NCBI RefSeq assembly: GCF_046630445.1
Contig: NC_092339.1
Span: 78,763,501-78,827,500, forward strand
Direction of reading: 5' to 3'
Origin: Rutidosis leptorrhynchoides
Taxonomy: Eukaryota; Streptophyta; Magnoliopsida; Asterales; Asteraceae
DNA length: 64,000 bases
Within the stretch, counting starts at the first letter, position 1, and the number at the start of each line of letters is the position of its first letter. The notes below the pieces were generated by a model, which did not search any database, had not been told where the DNA came from, and saw nothing but the letters and a program-made list of their open reading frames with translations. Shown piece by piece: positions 52,101 through 64,000 of the stretch. Position numbers and translations under genes: made by a program.

Positions 52101-54773
52101 TTTATATCGATATCTGTCTTCTTCTTTTAGCATTTGAATTTCTTCTGTTGTTGGTTCATATCCATTAGCTATAAGTGTAGCTAACATTTCAGCTTCATCA
52201 ATTGGTTCATTACCTTCTCCTAAAGAACATTCTCCTGTTCCTTGTAATTCTGGAAATTCTTCTAATAATTCTGCATGTGCATCTATAGTTTGAATATAAT
52301 AACATGTATCATCTGCAGATTGTGGTTGTTGCATTGCTCTATCAACTGAAAAGGTAACACTCTCATCCTCTATACTTAGGGTCAGTTTCTTACCGAACAC
52401 GTCTATCATTGCTTTAGCCGTGTTTAAGAATGGTCTTCCTAATATGAGAGGAACTTGAGAATCTTCTTCCATGTCCAAAACAACAAAATCTACTGGAAAT
52501 ACTAAAGTACCAACTTTAACTAGCATGTTCTCCATTATCCCTCTAGGATATTTTATTGATCTATCGGCTAGTTGTATACTTATTCTTGTTGGTTTCAGTT
52601 CTCCAAGGTCTAGTTTAGCGTATAGTGAATACGGCATTAGATTTATACTAGCACCTAAGTCTGCCAATGCTTCTATTGAACTAAGACTACCCAGAAAACA
52701 TGGAATTGTGAAACTTCCTGGATCAGATAGTTTTTCTGGTATCTTATTCAACAGCACTGCTGAACAATTAGCATTCATAGTAACAGCCGAGAGTTCTTCC
52801 ATTTTCTTTCTATTCGTGATTAGATCTTTCAAGAATTTAGCATACCTTGGCATTCCTGAAATCACATCAATGAAAGGAAGATTTACATTTATCTGTTTAA
52901 ACATATCCAAGAATTTGGATTGCTCGGCTTCAAGTTTTTCCTTCTTCATTTTACTCGGATAAGGAAGTGGTGGTTGGTATGGTTTAACATAAGGTTTATC
53001 CTTAACTGTGTTATTTTCATTAACCTTTTCAACTACCGGTTCTTTTTCCTTATCTTGATCAGGTTGTGGTTCTTGTGGAGTAGGAATAGTTTCATCAGAA
53101 GTTACAGGTATTTCAGGTGGTTTAAGTGTTGTACCACTTCTTGTGGTAATGGCTTTAGCTGTTTCATTCCGGGGGTTAGCGTTTGTATTACTAGGTAAAC
53201 TTCCCGGTTTTCTTTCACCTATTAACCTTGCTAGGTTACTTACTTCTTGTTCCAGATTTTGAATAGAAGCTTGTTGATTTCTAAATGCTTGAGCATTTTG
53301 TTCATTGGTTTGTTTTTGAGATGTGAAAAACTGCGTTTGAGTTTCAACTAGCTTCGTCATCATATCTTCTAAATTCGGCTTTTTATCATCGGTTTGTTGT
53401 GGTGGTTTGTTTTGAAAATTAGGTCTTTGCTGATTGTAAGTATTATTGGATACTTGTTGATTGCTAGGACCTTGTTGGTTGTTGTATGGAATATTTCGGT
53501 TATAATTCTGGTTTTGATTGTAAATCGGTCTTGGCGGTTGATAATTATTCTGATAATTATTTCCAGGCCTTTGGTTTATGTATGAAATATTCTCTCTTTG
53601 TTCCATTGTTAATTCAATACTGAGACAATCTTTTGTCAAATGTGGTCCTCCACACTGCTCACAACTAATTCGTATAGCATGAATATCTTTAGTCATCTTT
53701 TCCATTCGTCTCTCGAAAGCATCTATCTTTACCGAAATGGAATCTAAGTCATGGCTAGAATCGGCTCTAGCTGCTTTAGATGATCTAATGATATCTTTTT
53801 CTTGGTGCCACTCATGTGAGTGGGAAGCAGTATTATCAATAATTTTGTAAGCATCAGTTTCGGTTTTCTTCATAATAGAACCACCAGCTGCTATATCTAT
53901 GTCTTTTCTTGTAGTGATGTCGCATCCTTGGTAGAATATTTGTACTATTTGACAGGTGTCTAAACCATGTTGCGGACATCCTCTTAATAACTTTCCATAT
54001 CTTGTCCACGCCTCATATAGAGTTTCATTTGGTTTCTGTGTGAACGTAACAATTTCTGCTTGAAGTCTTACGGCTTTAGATGCAGGAAAGAATTGTTTAA
54101 GAAATTTGTCAACTAAAACATCCCATGTATCAATCGCCCCTTCAGGTAACGATTCCAACCAATCTTTGGCTTCTCCCTTTAAAGTCCAGGGAAATAACAT
54201 GAGATATATCTGTTCATCCTCCACTTCTCGGATTTTAAATAGTGTGCAGATCCTATTAAAGGTACGTAGATGTTCATTTGGATCTTCCTTCGGCGCACCA
54301 CTAAATTGGCATTGATTAGTCACCATGTGTAAAATTTGTCCTTTGATTTCATAATCTGGCGCATTAATGTATGGATGAGTAATTGCGTGACCTTGGCCAG
54401 TGCGTTTAGCTCTCATTCGGTCTTCCATACTTAAAGGTTCCAGATTCTCCATAATTGAATTTGTTGAATCGGTATCAATAGATGATTCTGATTTAATAGT
54501 TCGTTCCTCAACAATCTCTGTTTGAATGATTGGTGGTTCCGGAGGAAAGTTTAATGGTTCAGGATCTACGAACCGTTCCTGAATATTCTCTGGATTCTCA
54601 ATTGTGAGGTTGGGTTCAAAAAATGGATTATCGGAAATTTGAACTGAAGTACTTGGTTGACTGGATGACGATTCTAAAGAAAAATCAACGGCGGTTATAT
54701 TTGTTAAACGATGTCTTGATCGAGTTACAGGTGGTGAACGTACAAAAGGTGGTGAACGTCTTGCTCGGTGCAT
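49167..54773 (-). CDS. Athila gag-pol polyprotein gene (broken fossil, about one break)
   Basis: Gag occupies the first ~1.2 kb from ATG at 54773, with a retrotransposon-gag domain ([21 protein letters not shown]) and a zinc-knuckle-like [13 protein letters not shown] near 53640. Protease has [10 protein letters not shown] near 52650. Reverse transcriptase (about 51200-51900) has VCIDYRKLN and the FMDD active site near 51335. RNase H (about 50600-50950) has [19 protein letters not shown] and [10 protein letters not shown]. Integrase (about 49200-50350) has the HHCC zinc domain ([18 protein letters not shown]) and [10 protein letters not shown], and ends with [18 protein letters not shown]. 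Domain order PR-RT-RH-IN and the integrase signature give Athila. Gag and Pol share one frame, as is common in this lineage. Confidence 0.93.
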
Positions 54774-56182
54774 TCACTGAATATCCTATTAGTTTTTTTT
54801 AAAAAGGAAAGAAAAATTATAATAAGTTATCCAATCAATAGACTTTTCTGATTTTGCCCACGTTTCGAATAGCCAAAAGATGCAGCAGAGGGGCAGGATT
54901 CGTTTGGTCTCAATATAATTGAGGACTGTTTGGCTCCAATAACCCGGTCCACGTACAAATCCAACTATTACTACGAACCAGAAAATTTTGATGTCTATCA
55001 ATTTAACCACTTAAAATAAATTTTCGTAATTTTAAGAAATTTAGATAAGAAGTAGAAAAAAAATTCTAAGTCCTAAAAACTAGAATAGCGAGAAATAAGA
55101 GAGAAAAAGAGTTCGTCGCAAAAGGTCGAAAAAGAAAAAATGGTTGAAAAATAAAAGGTGACGGAATAATAAAAGAAACTTATAAAAACTTAAAAATACT
55201 TTACTAACCTAACCTTATTACTACAACTAACTTAAAATTATAATCGTAAATTGAAATTACTAATTGGAATGATAATTGGTACATAGTAAAAGGTCTAAAA
55301 ATATTAAAGCTTACAGGAAAAACTAAATCCCAAATGGAAATAACTTAAAAAGAAACTAAAACTTCAAAAGGCGTCGCAAAATTCTAAAGCACCTAAATCT
55401 TAGTCTAAAGAAAAAGCACTTAAGGAATTCTACGGCAAAGCCTAAAAATCTAGGAGTAAAAATAACTATAGCAAAAACTAAGTTTAAAATTAAATATGAG
55501 CTAAAAATACAAATATTACGCTACAACGATTAAAAAGGTACAAAATATAAAAGTTATAAAAAGTTATAAAAATATTAGATTTTATAAAAATATTATTTTT
55601 ATATTTTTTTTATATTATAGTATTAAGTAAATAAATAATAAAACTAAACAAAAGTAAAAATAACTAAATAAATTAAAAACTTAATTATAATAATAATAAT
55701 AGTTTTAGGGTTTAAGTAATAATAATTAAATAATATCTGTAATAAATGCGTGATTAGGGTTTGGATGTGGCCTGGTCAAACCTCACCATGCGACTCGCAT
55801 GGTTCAAAGGTACGGGTCATGCGACTCGCATGGCCTGCCTTGCAGGTTCAAACCAGGGGGTTCAATGACAGGTTCAAACGTAATATTTATTATTTATTTA
55901 TATTTTTCTGTTTTATATTTAAAAGATAAATATATATATAATTAAAATAAAACTTAATTTTAAAAACTAAAAATAAACTTAAAATACTTTATAATTTTGT
56001 AAAAATAAAAGAAAAACTTAAAAATATATTTAAAATACTTTTTTTTTTTTCGGTTTTAAAAGATTTTTTAATTTTTTATATCTTTTTAAATTTTTATAAT
56101 TTTTAAACAAAAATATATATATAACAAAAACTAATTAAAACTTAAAAATATTTTTTTTATATTGACGTTTCGCTTCGAGCAT
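54774..56182 (-). other. 5' leader of the Athila element
   Basis: 1.4 kb of A-rich non-coding sequence between the primer site and gag, a normal length for Athila. It contains a third palindrome pair at 55787-55801 and 55818-55832 (CATGCGACTCGCATG twice), without a TATA box at the usual distance. Confidence 0.7.
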
Positions 56183-56200
56183 TCCCCGGCAGCGGCGCCA
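56183..56200 (-). promoter_or_regulatory. Primer binding site of the Athila element
   Basis: On the minus strand TGGCGCCGCTGCCGGGGA, 8 nt after the 5' LTR. This matches the site typical of Athila elements (TGGCGCCGTTGCCGGGGA, tRNA-Asp type) except for one base. Confidence 0.88.
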
Positions 56201-56208
56201 AAAATACT

Positions 56209-58180
56209 TGATGTCGTACGAGGTGTATATAAAATAGTTTATATTTTACTAGGAAAAACTATTAAATACGATACAATTTTACACAAGATATTTATTTATT
56301 TATAGAATGGATATACTTAAACCTTGCTACAACACTTATAGGCAGTGTACCTAATCGTACAGTAGTGTAGTTTTTAGTAAGTCCAGTTCGTTCCACAGGG
56401 AAATCTTTAAACAAAGCTCAACGCTATATTAGTTTACTTTTATAAAAATACAAATATATATATAAGTAATATTATTATTATAAAGGGGGGGTTTTTACCG
56501 TTTAATGACCGGTTTGTCGATTTTAAAACTTTAGTCGCAGTTAAAACCTAATGTAAAATATAAAATAAATACAAGACTTAAATTAAAGCGTAAAGTAAAT
56601 AACGATAATGAAATTGCGAATAATAAAAATGCGATAAAATAAAATTGCGATAATTAAAAAGTACGATTAAATAACAATAAATAAAAGTGCGATAATTAGA
56701 AGTGCAATTAAATATAAAATAAAGGAAATTAAATATGAAATAAAAGAATTATGCTTATTTAAACTTCCGTAATCATGATGTTTGACGTGTTGATTTTAGT
56801 TTTATGCCCATAGGTTAATTGTCCTTTGTCCTGGATTATTTAATATGTCCGTCTGGTTTTTGTCCATAACAGTCCATCAGTCATAAATATAAAATGCAAG
56901 TATCCTCGTCAAATTATTCTTATACCCGAAGTTAAATATTCCAACTAATTGGGGATTCGAATTGTAACAAGGTTTTAATACTTTGTTTAATGAATACACC
57001 AGGTTATCGACTGCGTGTAAACCAAGGTTTTACTACTTTGTTAACAATTACACCAATTACCCTTGAATGTAATTTCACCCCTGTTTTAATTATTCTAGTG
57101 GCTATTAATCCATTCCCGTGTCCGGTTAAATGAACGATTATTCGTACATATAAATACCCCGCCCATCGTGTCCGATCGAGTTTCTATGGTAATTTATAGG
57201 GACGCCCAATTGTAAATCTTTATATTAACATTAACAAACTTTCATTTAGTTAAACAAATATAAAGCCCATTAATAGCCCATAGTCTAATTTCCACAAGTG
57301 TCGTTCTTTTGTCCAAACCCCAATTATTGTACAAAGCCCAATTACCCAATTTTAGTAATTAGCCCAACATCATGATTACTTCGTTTTAAATAAGCATAAT
57401 AATAACTTAGCTACGAGACATTAATGTAAAAAGGTTGAACATAACTTACAATGATTAAAAATAGCGTAGCGTTACACGGACAGAATTTAGACTTACACCC
57501 TTACAACATTCGCTAACATACCCTTTATTATTAGGATTTAAAATTAAAATTAAAATTAAAATATAAATTATATATATATATTACGTATATATTGAGAGAG
57601 AGATAGATATTATGTGTTTAACTCGGCAGAAAACTGGCTTTATATAGGACCTGACCAACATTTTCACTCCATGCGACTCGCATGGATTTTGTGCTTCTGG
57701 CCATGCGAGTCGCATGGCCACCCTGGATCCAGCCAAGTTGGTTTGTTTTCTTCTTGCCGACGTAATATAATAATAATATATAATATAATATATAATTATA
57801 TATATATTATATTATATTCTTGTGCATAGTAGACTAGATATTTTTGGTCCGTTGCGTCGGGCGTTTCTTCTTGGCTCAGGTCCCGGTTCCGGATTTTCGG
57901 ACGTCTTCGCGTATTATTTTATATCGTGTACTTTGCGTTTTGTAACTTTGTACTCTTGTCATTTTGAGACGTTCCTCATCAATATTTTGAACCTTTTTAG
58001 TTGTCTTTTGTACTTTTGAGCTTTTTGGTCGTTTGCGTCTTCAATTCGTCGAATCTGTCTTTTGTCTTCACCTTTTATTTTTTAAACGAATATCACTTGT
58101 AAATAGAACAATTGCAACTAAAAGCTTGTCTTTCTTGAGGAATAATGCTATGAAATATATGTTCGTTTTTAGCATTATCA
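56209..58180 (-). repeat. 5' LTR of the Athila element
   Basis: 1972 bp, about 99.6% identical by eye to the LTR at 40983-42953. It carries the promoter module at 57638-57716. Confidence 0.93.
57638..57716 (-). promoter_or_regulatory. Palindrome-pair plus TATA promoter module (Athila 5' LTR)
   Basis: Palindromes at 57670-57684 and 57702-57716. TATATAAAG is on the minus strand at 57638-57646, 23 nt from the nearer palindrome. This LTR would drive the genomic RNA. Confidence 0.75.
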
Positions 58181-58185
58181 ATCAC

Positions 58186-61157
58186 CAACACCAACAATAC
58201 CATCAATAAACAGCACCAGTACCATCAACAATCCATGCCTCAACATCTCATCCTGTACCTCGAATATAATCATCGTTCTACGTATCGTTCTACATCAATT
58301 ATCTTCGTTCTTCATGGCGATTATGTAATCTCTAATGTTTTAGAGATTATGTATTCTAGTTCTAACGACAAATCAAATGAGATTAATATTATATTTACTC
58401 ATTAAATCCATGATTATATCTGAAGAAAATATATATGTATATATATTTTCATAAAGATTGTAATTAAAAATTCTTTCGTACAAACTGTTAATGGTGAAAA
58501 TATTTTAACGAGTAGGTAATACCCGAGGAATATTTAGATTTCACATTAATAAGTACACTGTACATTCTTCGAATCCGAATCAACAGTCATTTACTATCAT
58601 ACTTACATCCATAGATATACGAATCCGTTCACCACAGAATAACCATTTTCCTTCAATTTCGTAATTGGATTTTGACTTATCAGAATCCAACAAGTGGCAT
58701 AATGAAGAAAACATTGGATAAAAGATAAAATTTGTTAGAAACAAACAAATTAACTGTGAGAAATTTTGTTAAGAATCCATGCTAACAAAATCCTAGCTAA
58801 CTGTTCCTAGCTAACTGTTAATTCCTTATTACATTTTATTTATCGCAATTTAATTATCGCAATTTTAATTCTCGCAATTTTATTTAACGTCATTTAATTT
58901 CTGTTATTTATTTTACGCACTTTAAATATCGGGACACGTATACAAGGTTTTGACATATCATATCGACGCATCTATATATATTATTTGGAATAACCATAGA
59001 CACTCTATATGCAGTAATGCTTGAGTTAGCTATATAGGGTTGAGGTTGATTCTAAAATAATATATATACTTTGAGTTGTGATCGAGTCTGAGACATGTAT
59101 ATAATGGGTCACGACACATATTAATTAATTCGAATATTATATATTAAACTATATATGAATTATTGAACTACAAATTGTGGACTGCTAACTGTGGACTGTC
59201 AACATTGGACAATTAAAATGAATTAAAATATTGATTATAACATATGAAACTAAACAATTCTTCAAGTTTGCCACTTGATTTCATCTTAAACCTCATTTGT
59301 ATCTTGACGATTACAATCTGCGATTCAAACCTTTCATAATTCTTGAAAACACCTCAATCGGGAGGATGGACCAACCACACTTCATCTAAGGAAGAAAAGA
59401 TTGACGCATATAGCTATGCACCTAAAAAACTCTCGGAAACTGAGTAAACGTTTAACACGTATCTGTGCTAACTCCTTTGGCATAGTTATTACCGAAAATA
59501 ACATTGCAATTCTTTTCCAAAGTAGCCAATTTTGTCACAGCTTCAGCAAATCAATTTCGACTTTTCATTCGAATAAATTCTATTATAACTTTGATATATT
59601 CGATTGCCCTTTCATCATAGTTATCGGGGAAACCGTTTATATCCCACCACATTAGCAGTAAACTTACCAGCAACTTCATTACTCATTGACTTAAGTCTCT
59701 TCGAAAAATCATTATATTCATTGAAACCCTATCATATACTCATCCGTATCTTATAACGAGAATTACCATACCAATTACCGGAAATCATCAATCAGTACTT
59801 TGAAAACTCGCAGCATGCCTACATCAACAGTTAGATGTATATATAACATTTATCTCTTAGAATTATGATCTTCCATTCTGAAATTCTGAAAAGCACCCAG
59901 TCTACGAATCAATACTCTGAATATTGAAAAAGCTGAATGAAGCAACAAAAACTATAAACAACTTTAACAGTCGGAAGTTTGATGATAAAAAATAGTATGT
60001 TGGTAAAGCTCAGTAAAGTTGGAACTGGAAAACGGATTGAGCAAACCGTGAAGGAGGCTGTGAACAAATCACAAAGACTAAACCTTCCTTCAAAGAATCC
60101 TGATGATTCTGTTCTGATGAAATATTTAGCGAATATCTTGCTCCTTAATCGCTCTAAATCATCGTGAATGAATTTCTTCATCATAATTTGATTCTGAAAT
60201 TATAAGATATCATCGTATCTTCTTTATTAATATCCTCAATATTTCTGAAGATATCTTCATAAATATTTTTGTCTGATATTAATTATCTCTCCACTCTATC
60301 TGTGTTATATCATAAAAGAAACTGTTTTAGTTTCTAAAATTTTGAAAAAAAAAAATTCGAATTTGAATTATGGATGATTTTGAAGTAGTGTTGGAAACTG
60401 ATGCATGAGTTAGTATAATATAATGACACTTGATCAACATGATTATATTACAGTAAGTTAAGCTGAGTTTTTAATGAAACGTGATGATTCACAGACTATA
60501 ACGTCATCATGTGCCATGTTACACGACTCTTACATTCTATCTAATCTCCAAACATATCGAGAACATATCTTACTGATAATTCTAACTTTTCTTTAAATTC
60601 TGGTAATATAACCAATCAAGATCGTGCTATTACAATCTCTCTTAGGACATTAATCATGTTCATTCGAAACTTCATACCTACGAATTCTGGACCATTACTT
60701 GCTACTTAAAGTCGAGAAGAGAAAACAAAAGTATGAATTGAGAAAGAAAGAATAGAAAGTATGAGCTGTGAAAAATAAGGAAACGAAGGGGGTGAATTTA
60801 CAGTGAAATATCACATAAGAGCAATCGAGACATATCATCGCATTTAACCAAAGAGAATCCTAATTTCCTTAATTACCGAGGAACCAAATCTTATTACGAA
60901 GATTATCTTTAAATCCCTGGATTTCCGGAAATCAGCCTTGACTACGTCAAAAGTTAAGACGAATCTTTGATTCCTAAATTCACTCTTTTGTGATAGCTTC
61001 ATTCGTACTCTTCGAATAATCGAATTATTTTATCATTATTACTCAATGGTGATAAAGCTTTAAATTCCAACTCGTATGCGTCATGAAAACATAATTATTG
61101 TCAGCCATGACGATCCTAATCAAATTTCAGGACGAAATTTCTTTAACGGGTAGGTAC
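58186..61157 (+). other. Interior of the plus-strand LARD, right part
   Basis: Non-coding DNA colinear with 16687-20280 of the minus-strand LARD in opposite orientation. It includes a central tract copy (58506-58519) and the terminal tract (61143-61157). An 84-codon open stretch at 59401-59655 (MHLKNSRKLSKRLTRICANS) is homologous to an open stretch on the minus strand at 18786-19070 (MHLKNSQKLNKRLTRSCANS). Both are element-sense, and the similarity weakens towards the C-terminus. This may be vestigial coding or chance. Confidence 0.6.
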
Positions 61158-61293
61158 TGTGACGACCCGAAAATTTTCGACCAAATTTAAACTTGATCTT
61201 TAATTAATTTCGACACGATAAGCAAAGTCTGTAATGTTGAAGTCTAAAAAAAAACTTGAAACTGTGTTCATGTATACATTTGACCTTTGAACT
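61158..61293 (+). repeat. Start of the 3' LTR of the plus-strand LARD
   Basis: TGTGACGACCCGAAAATTTT onward is nearly identical to the start of the 5' LTR at 36535, differing by only a few bases in 136 bp. It is cut at GAACT by the insertion of another LTR at 61294. Confidence 0.85.
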
Positions 61294-64000
61294 TGAAATG
61301 TCCCGTTCTTATTGATTAAAAACGTTCCATATTAATTGATTTCGTTGCGAGGTTTTGACCTCTATATGAGACGTTTTTCAAAGACTGCATTCATTTTTAA
61401 AACAAACCATAACCTTTATTTCATAAATAAAGGTTTAAAAAGCTTTACGTAGATTATCAAATAATGATAATCTAAAATATCCTGTTTACACACGACCATT
61501 ACATAATGGTTTACAATACAAATATGTTACATCGAAATCAGTTTCTTGAATGCAGTTTTTACACAATATCATACAAACATGGACTCCAAATCTTGTCCTT
61601 ATTTTAGTATGCAACAGCGGAAGCTCTTAGTATTCACCTGAGAATAAACATGCTTTAAACGTCAACAAAAATGTTAGTGAGTTATAGGTTTAACCTATAT
61701 ATATCAAATCGTAACAATAGACCACAAGATTTCATATTTCAATACACATCCCATACATAGAGATAAAAATCATTCATATGGTGAACACCTGGTAACCGAC
61801 ATTAACAAGATGCATATATATAAGAATATCCCCATCATTCACACCCTTCGGATATGATATAAATTTCGAAGTACTAAAGCATCCGGTACTTTGGATGGGG
61901 TTTGTTAGGCCCAATAGATCTATCCTTAGGATTCGCGTCAATTAGGGTGTCTGTTCCCTAATTCTTAGATTACCAGACTTAATAAAAAGGGGCATATTCG
62001 ATTTCGATAATTCAACCATAGAATGTAGTTTCATGTACTTGTGTCTATTTTGTAAATCATTTATAAAACCTGCATGTATTCTCATCCAAAAAATATTAGA
62101 TTTTAAAAGTGGGACTATAACTCACTTTCACAGATTTTTTTTACTTCGTCGAGAAGTAAGACTTGGCCACTGTTGATTCACGAACCTATAATAATATATA
62201 CATATATATTAAAGTATGTTCAAAATATATTTACAACACTTTTAATATATTTTGATGTTTTAAGTTTATTAAGTCAGCTGTCCTCATTAGTAACCTACAA
62301 CTAGTTGTCCACAGTTAGATGTACAGAAATAAATCGATAAATATTATCTTGAATCAATCCACGACCCAGTGTATACGTATCTCAGTATTGATCACAACTC
62401 AAACTATATATATTTTGGAATCAACCTCAACCCTGTATAGCTAACTCCAACATTCACATATAGAGTGTCTATGGTTGTTCCGAAATATATATAGATGTGT
62501 CGACATGATAGGTCGAAACATTGTATATGTGTCTATGGTATCTCAAGATTACATAATATACAATACAAGTTGATTAAGTTATGGTTGGAATAGATTTGTT
62601 ACCAATTTTCACGTAGCTAAAATGAGAAAAATTATCCAATCTTGTTTTACCCATAACTTCTTCATTTTAAATCCGTTTTGAGTGAATCAAATTGCTATGG
62701 TTTCATATTGAACTCTATTTTATGAATCTAAACAGAAAAAGTATAGGTTTATAGTCAGAAAAATAAGTTACAAGTCATTTTTGTAAAGGTAGTCATTTCA
62801 GTCGAAAGAACGACGTCTAGATGACCATTTTAGAAAACATACTTCCACTTTGAGTTTAACCATAATTTTTGGATATAGTTTCATGTTCATAATAAAAATC
62901 ATTTTCTCAGAATAACAACTTTTAAATCAAAGTTTATCATAGTTTTTAATTAACTAACCCAAAACAGCCCGCGGTGTTACTACGACGGCGTAAATCCGGT
63001 TTTACGGTGTTTTTCGTGTTTCCAGGTTTTAAATCATTAAGTTAGCATATCATAAAGATATAGAACATGTGTTTAGTTGATTTTAAAAGTCAAGTTAGAA
63101 GGATTAACTTTTGTTTGCGAACAAGTTTAGAATTAACTAAACTATGTTCTAGTGATTACAAGTTTAAACCTTCGAATAAGATAGATTTATATGTATGAAT
63201 CGAATGATGTTATGAACATCATTACTACCTTAAGTTTCTTGGATAAACCTACTGGAAAAGAGAAAAATGGATCTAGCTTCAACGGATCCTTGGATGGCTC
63301 GAAGTTCTTGAAGCAGAATCATGACACGAAAACAAGTTCAAGTAAGATCATCACTTGAAATAAGATTGTTATAGTTATAGAAATTGAACCAAAGTTTGAA
63401 TATGATTATTACCTTGTATTAGAATGATAAACTACTGTAAGAAACAAAGATTTCTTGAGGTTGGATGATCACCTTACAAGATTGGAAGTGAGCTAGTAAA
63501 CTTGAAAGTATTCTTGATTTTATGTAACTAGAACTTGTAGAATATATGAAGAACACTTAGAACTTGAAGATAGAACTTGAGAGAGATCAATTAGATGAAT
63601 AAAATTGAAGAATGAAAGTGTTTGTAGGTGTTTTTGATCGTTGGTGTATGGATTAGATATAAAGGATATGTAATTTTGTTTTCATGTAAATAAGTCATGA
63701 ATGATTACTCATATTTTTGTAATTTTATGAGATATTTCATGCTAGTTGCCAAATGATGGTTCCCACATGTGTTAGGTGACTCACATGGGCTGCTAAGAGC
63801 TGATCATTGGAGTGTATATACCAATAGTACATACATCTAAAAGCTGTGTATTGTACGAGTACGAATACGGGTGCATACGAGTAGAATTGTTGATGAAACT
63901 GAACGAGGATGTAATTGTAAGCATTTTTGTTAACTAGAAGTATTTTGATAAGTGTATTGAAGTCTTTCAAAATTGTATAAATACATATTAAAACACTACA
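61294..64000 (-). mobile_element. LTR of another LARD/Tekay-like element, minus strand, running off the window
   Basis: Starts TGAAATGTCCCGTT (element-sense end AACGGGACATTTCA). The first ~900 bp match the conserved R/U5 block of the other LARD-type LTRs (TTCGAAGTACTAAAGCATCC, GCGTCAATTAGGGTGTCTG). Further in, at about 63645-63670, a minus-strand TTTATATCTAATCC may be its TATA region. It abuts the LARD with no primer site, so it is a 3' LTR or a solo LTR. The 5-bp flank on the left is GAACT; the other end is outside the window. Confidence 0.75.

Larger units (their letters stand above)
40978..58185 (-). mobile_element. Athila-lineage Ty3/Gypsy retrotransposon, minus strand, nearly whole (17.2 kb)
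   Basis: The element is 40983-58180, bordered by the target duplication ATCAC (40978-40982 and 58181-58185). LTRs of 1971 and 1972 bp differ by about 8-9 changes, or about 0.4%, suggesting an age near 0.15-0.2 million years at 1.3e-8 per site per year. Parts in element order: 5' LTR, primer site, leader, gag-pol, zinc-knuckle reading frame, spliced env-position gene, 3' non-coding region, 3' LTR. The integrase ([18 protein letters not shown]) and the env-position protein are Athila-like. It is nearly whole, with about one break in gag-pol and about one in the env-position gene. Confidence 0.93.
36535..61293 (+). mobile_element. Second LARD-type retrotransposon, plus strand, with an Athila element nested inside
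   Basis: The 5' LTR is 36535-40140, the primer site is 40148-40159, and the interior is 40141-40982 plus 58186-61157. The 3' LTR starts at 61158 and is itself interrupted at 61293 by another LTR. The interior aligns in order with that of the minus-strand LARD (gag-like vestige, central tract, terminal tract), so they are the same family at about 10-20% divergence by eye. It is non-coding and non-autonomous. The 3' end and target duplication are outside the window. Confidence 0.85.

Noticed and set aside
50022-54315. Many plus-strand frames opposite gag-pol
   Set aside because: Shadow frames of the minus-strand polyprotein gene, with no independent signature.

Overview
The window is AT-rich plant nuclear DNA. 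It is probably from a eudicot of the Asteraceae, judged from the style of the LTR retrotransposons and from memory of related repeats, so the family is an inference. Only the first ~12 kb is gene space; the rest is a nested stack of LTR retrotransposons and smaller mobile elements. No bacterial, organellar or CRISPR features were seen.

1-12.8 kb: two tandem minus-strand genes for BCS1/HSR4-like AAA-ATPases (445-2438 and 3105-5605, two exons each, both open) form a direct duplication. The downstream copy's intron serves as an empty site. It shows that the upstream copy's intron gained a 330-bp hAT-type MITE (8-bp target duplication) and a 158-bp 5'-truncated SINE (15-bp target duplication). 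About 1.3 kb of foreign DNA separates the upstream copy from its ancestral promoter block. A complete seven-exon gene for inositol-pentakisphosphate 2-kinase (IPK1, 449 aa) lies on the minus strand at 9733-12054. Smaller MITEs and SINEs fill the gaps.

12.9-24.9 kb: a complete-looking LARD-type (large, non-coding) LTR retrotransposon on the minus strand, with ~3.7-kb LTRs, a 5-bp target duplication and an initiator-Met primer site. Its interior is mostly non-coding but holds a 57-aa, two-membrane-helix reading frame on the opposite strand, and its LTRs carry a tRNA-like segment. 24.9-27.5 kb: an orphan 3' exon, a Helitron end, a telomere-motif foldback element and TA microsatellites.

27.5-64 kb: nested retroelements. 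A minus-strand LTR (27473-35027) was hit by a 3.3-kb solo LTR (29553-32892) and by an Athila-type LTR (35028-36534). That LTR was hit by a second, plus-strand LARD (36535 onward), which was in turn hit by a young 17.2-kb Athila element (40983-58180) and by a further LTR that runs off the window end (61294-64000).

The most interesting region is the Athila element and its relatives. Their LTRs share a promoter module: a palindrome reading CATGCGA(N)TCGCATG at a fixed 22-23 nt from a TATA box, single in one LTR and paired in the others. The palindrome pair is repeated, without a good TATA, in the 5' leader and ahead of a spliced env-position gene. Between integrase and that gene lies a 138-codon reading frame bordered by splice signals. 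Its arginine-rich stretch and zinc-finger-like cysteines resemble, from memory, the nucleic-acid-binding proteins of carla- and vitiviruses.
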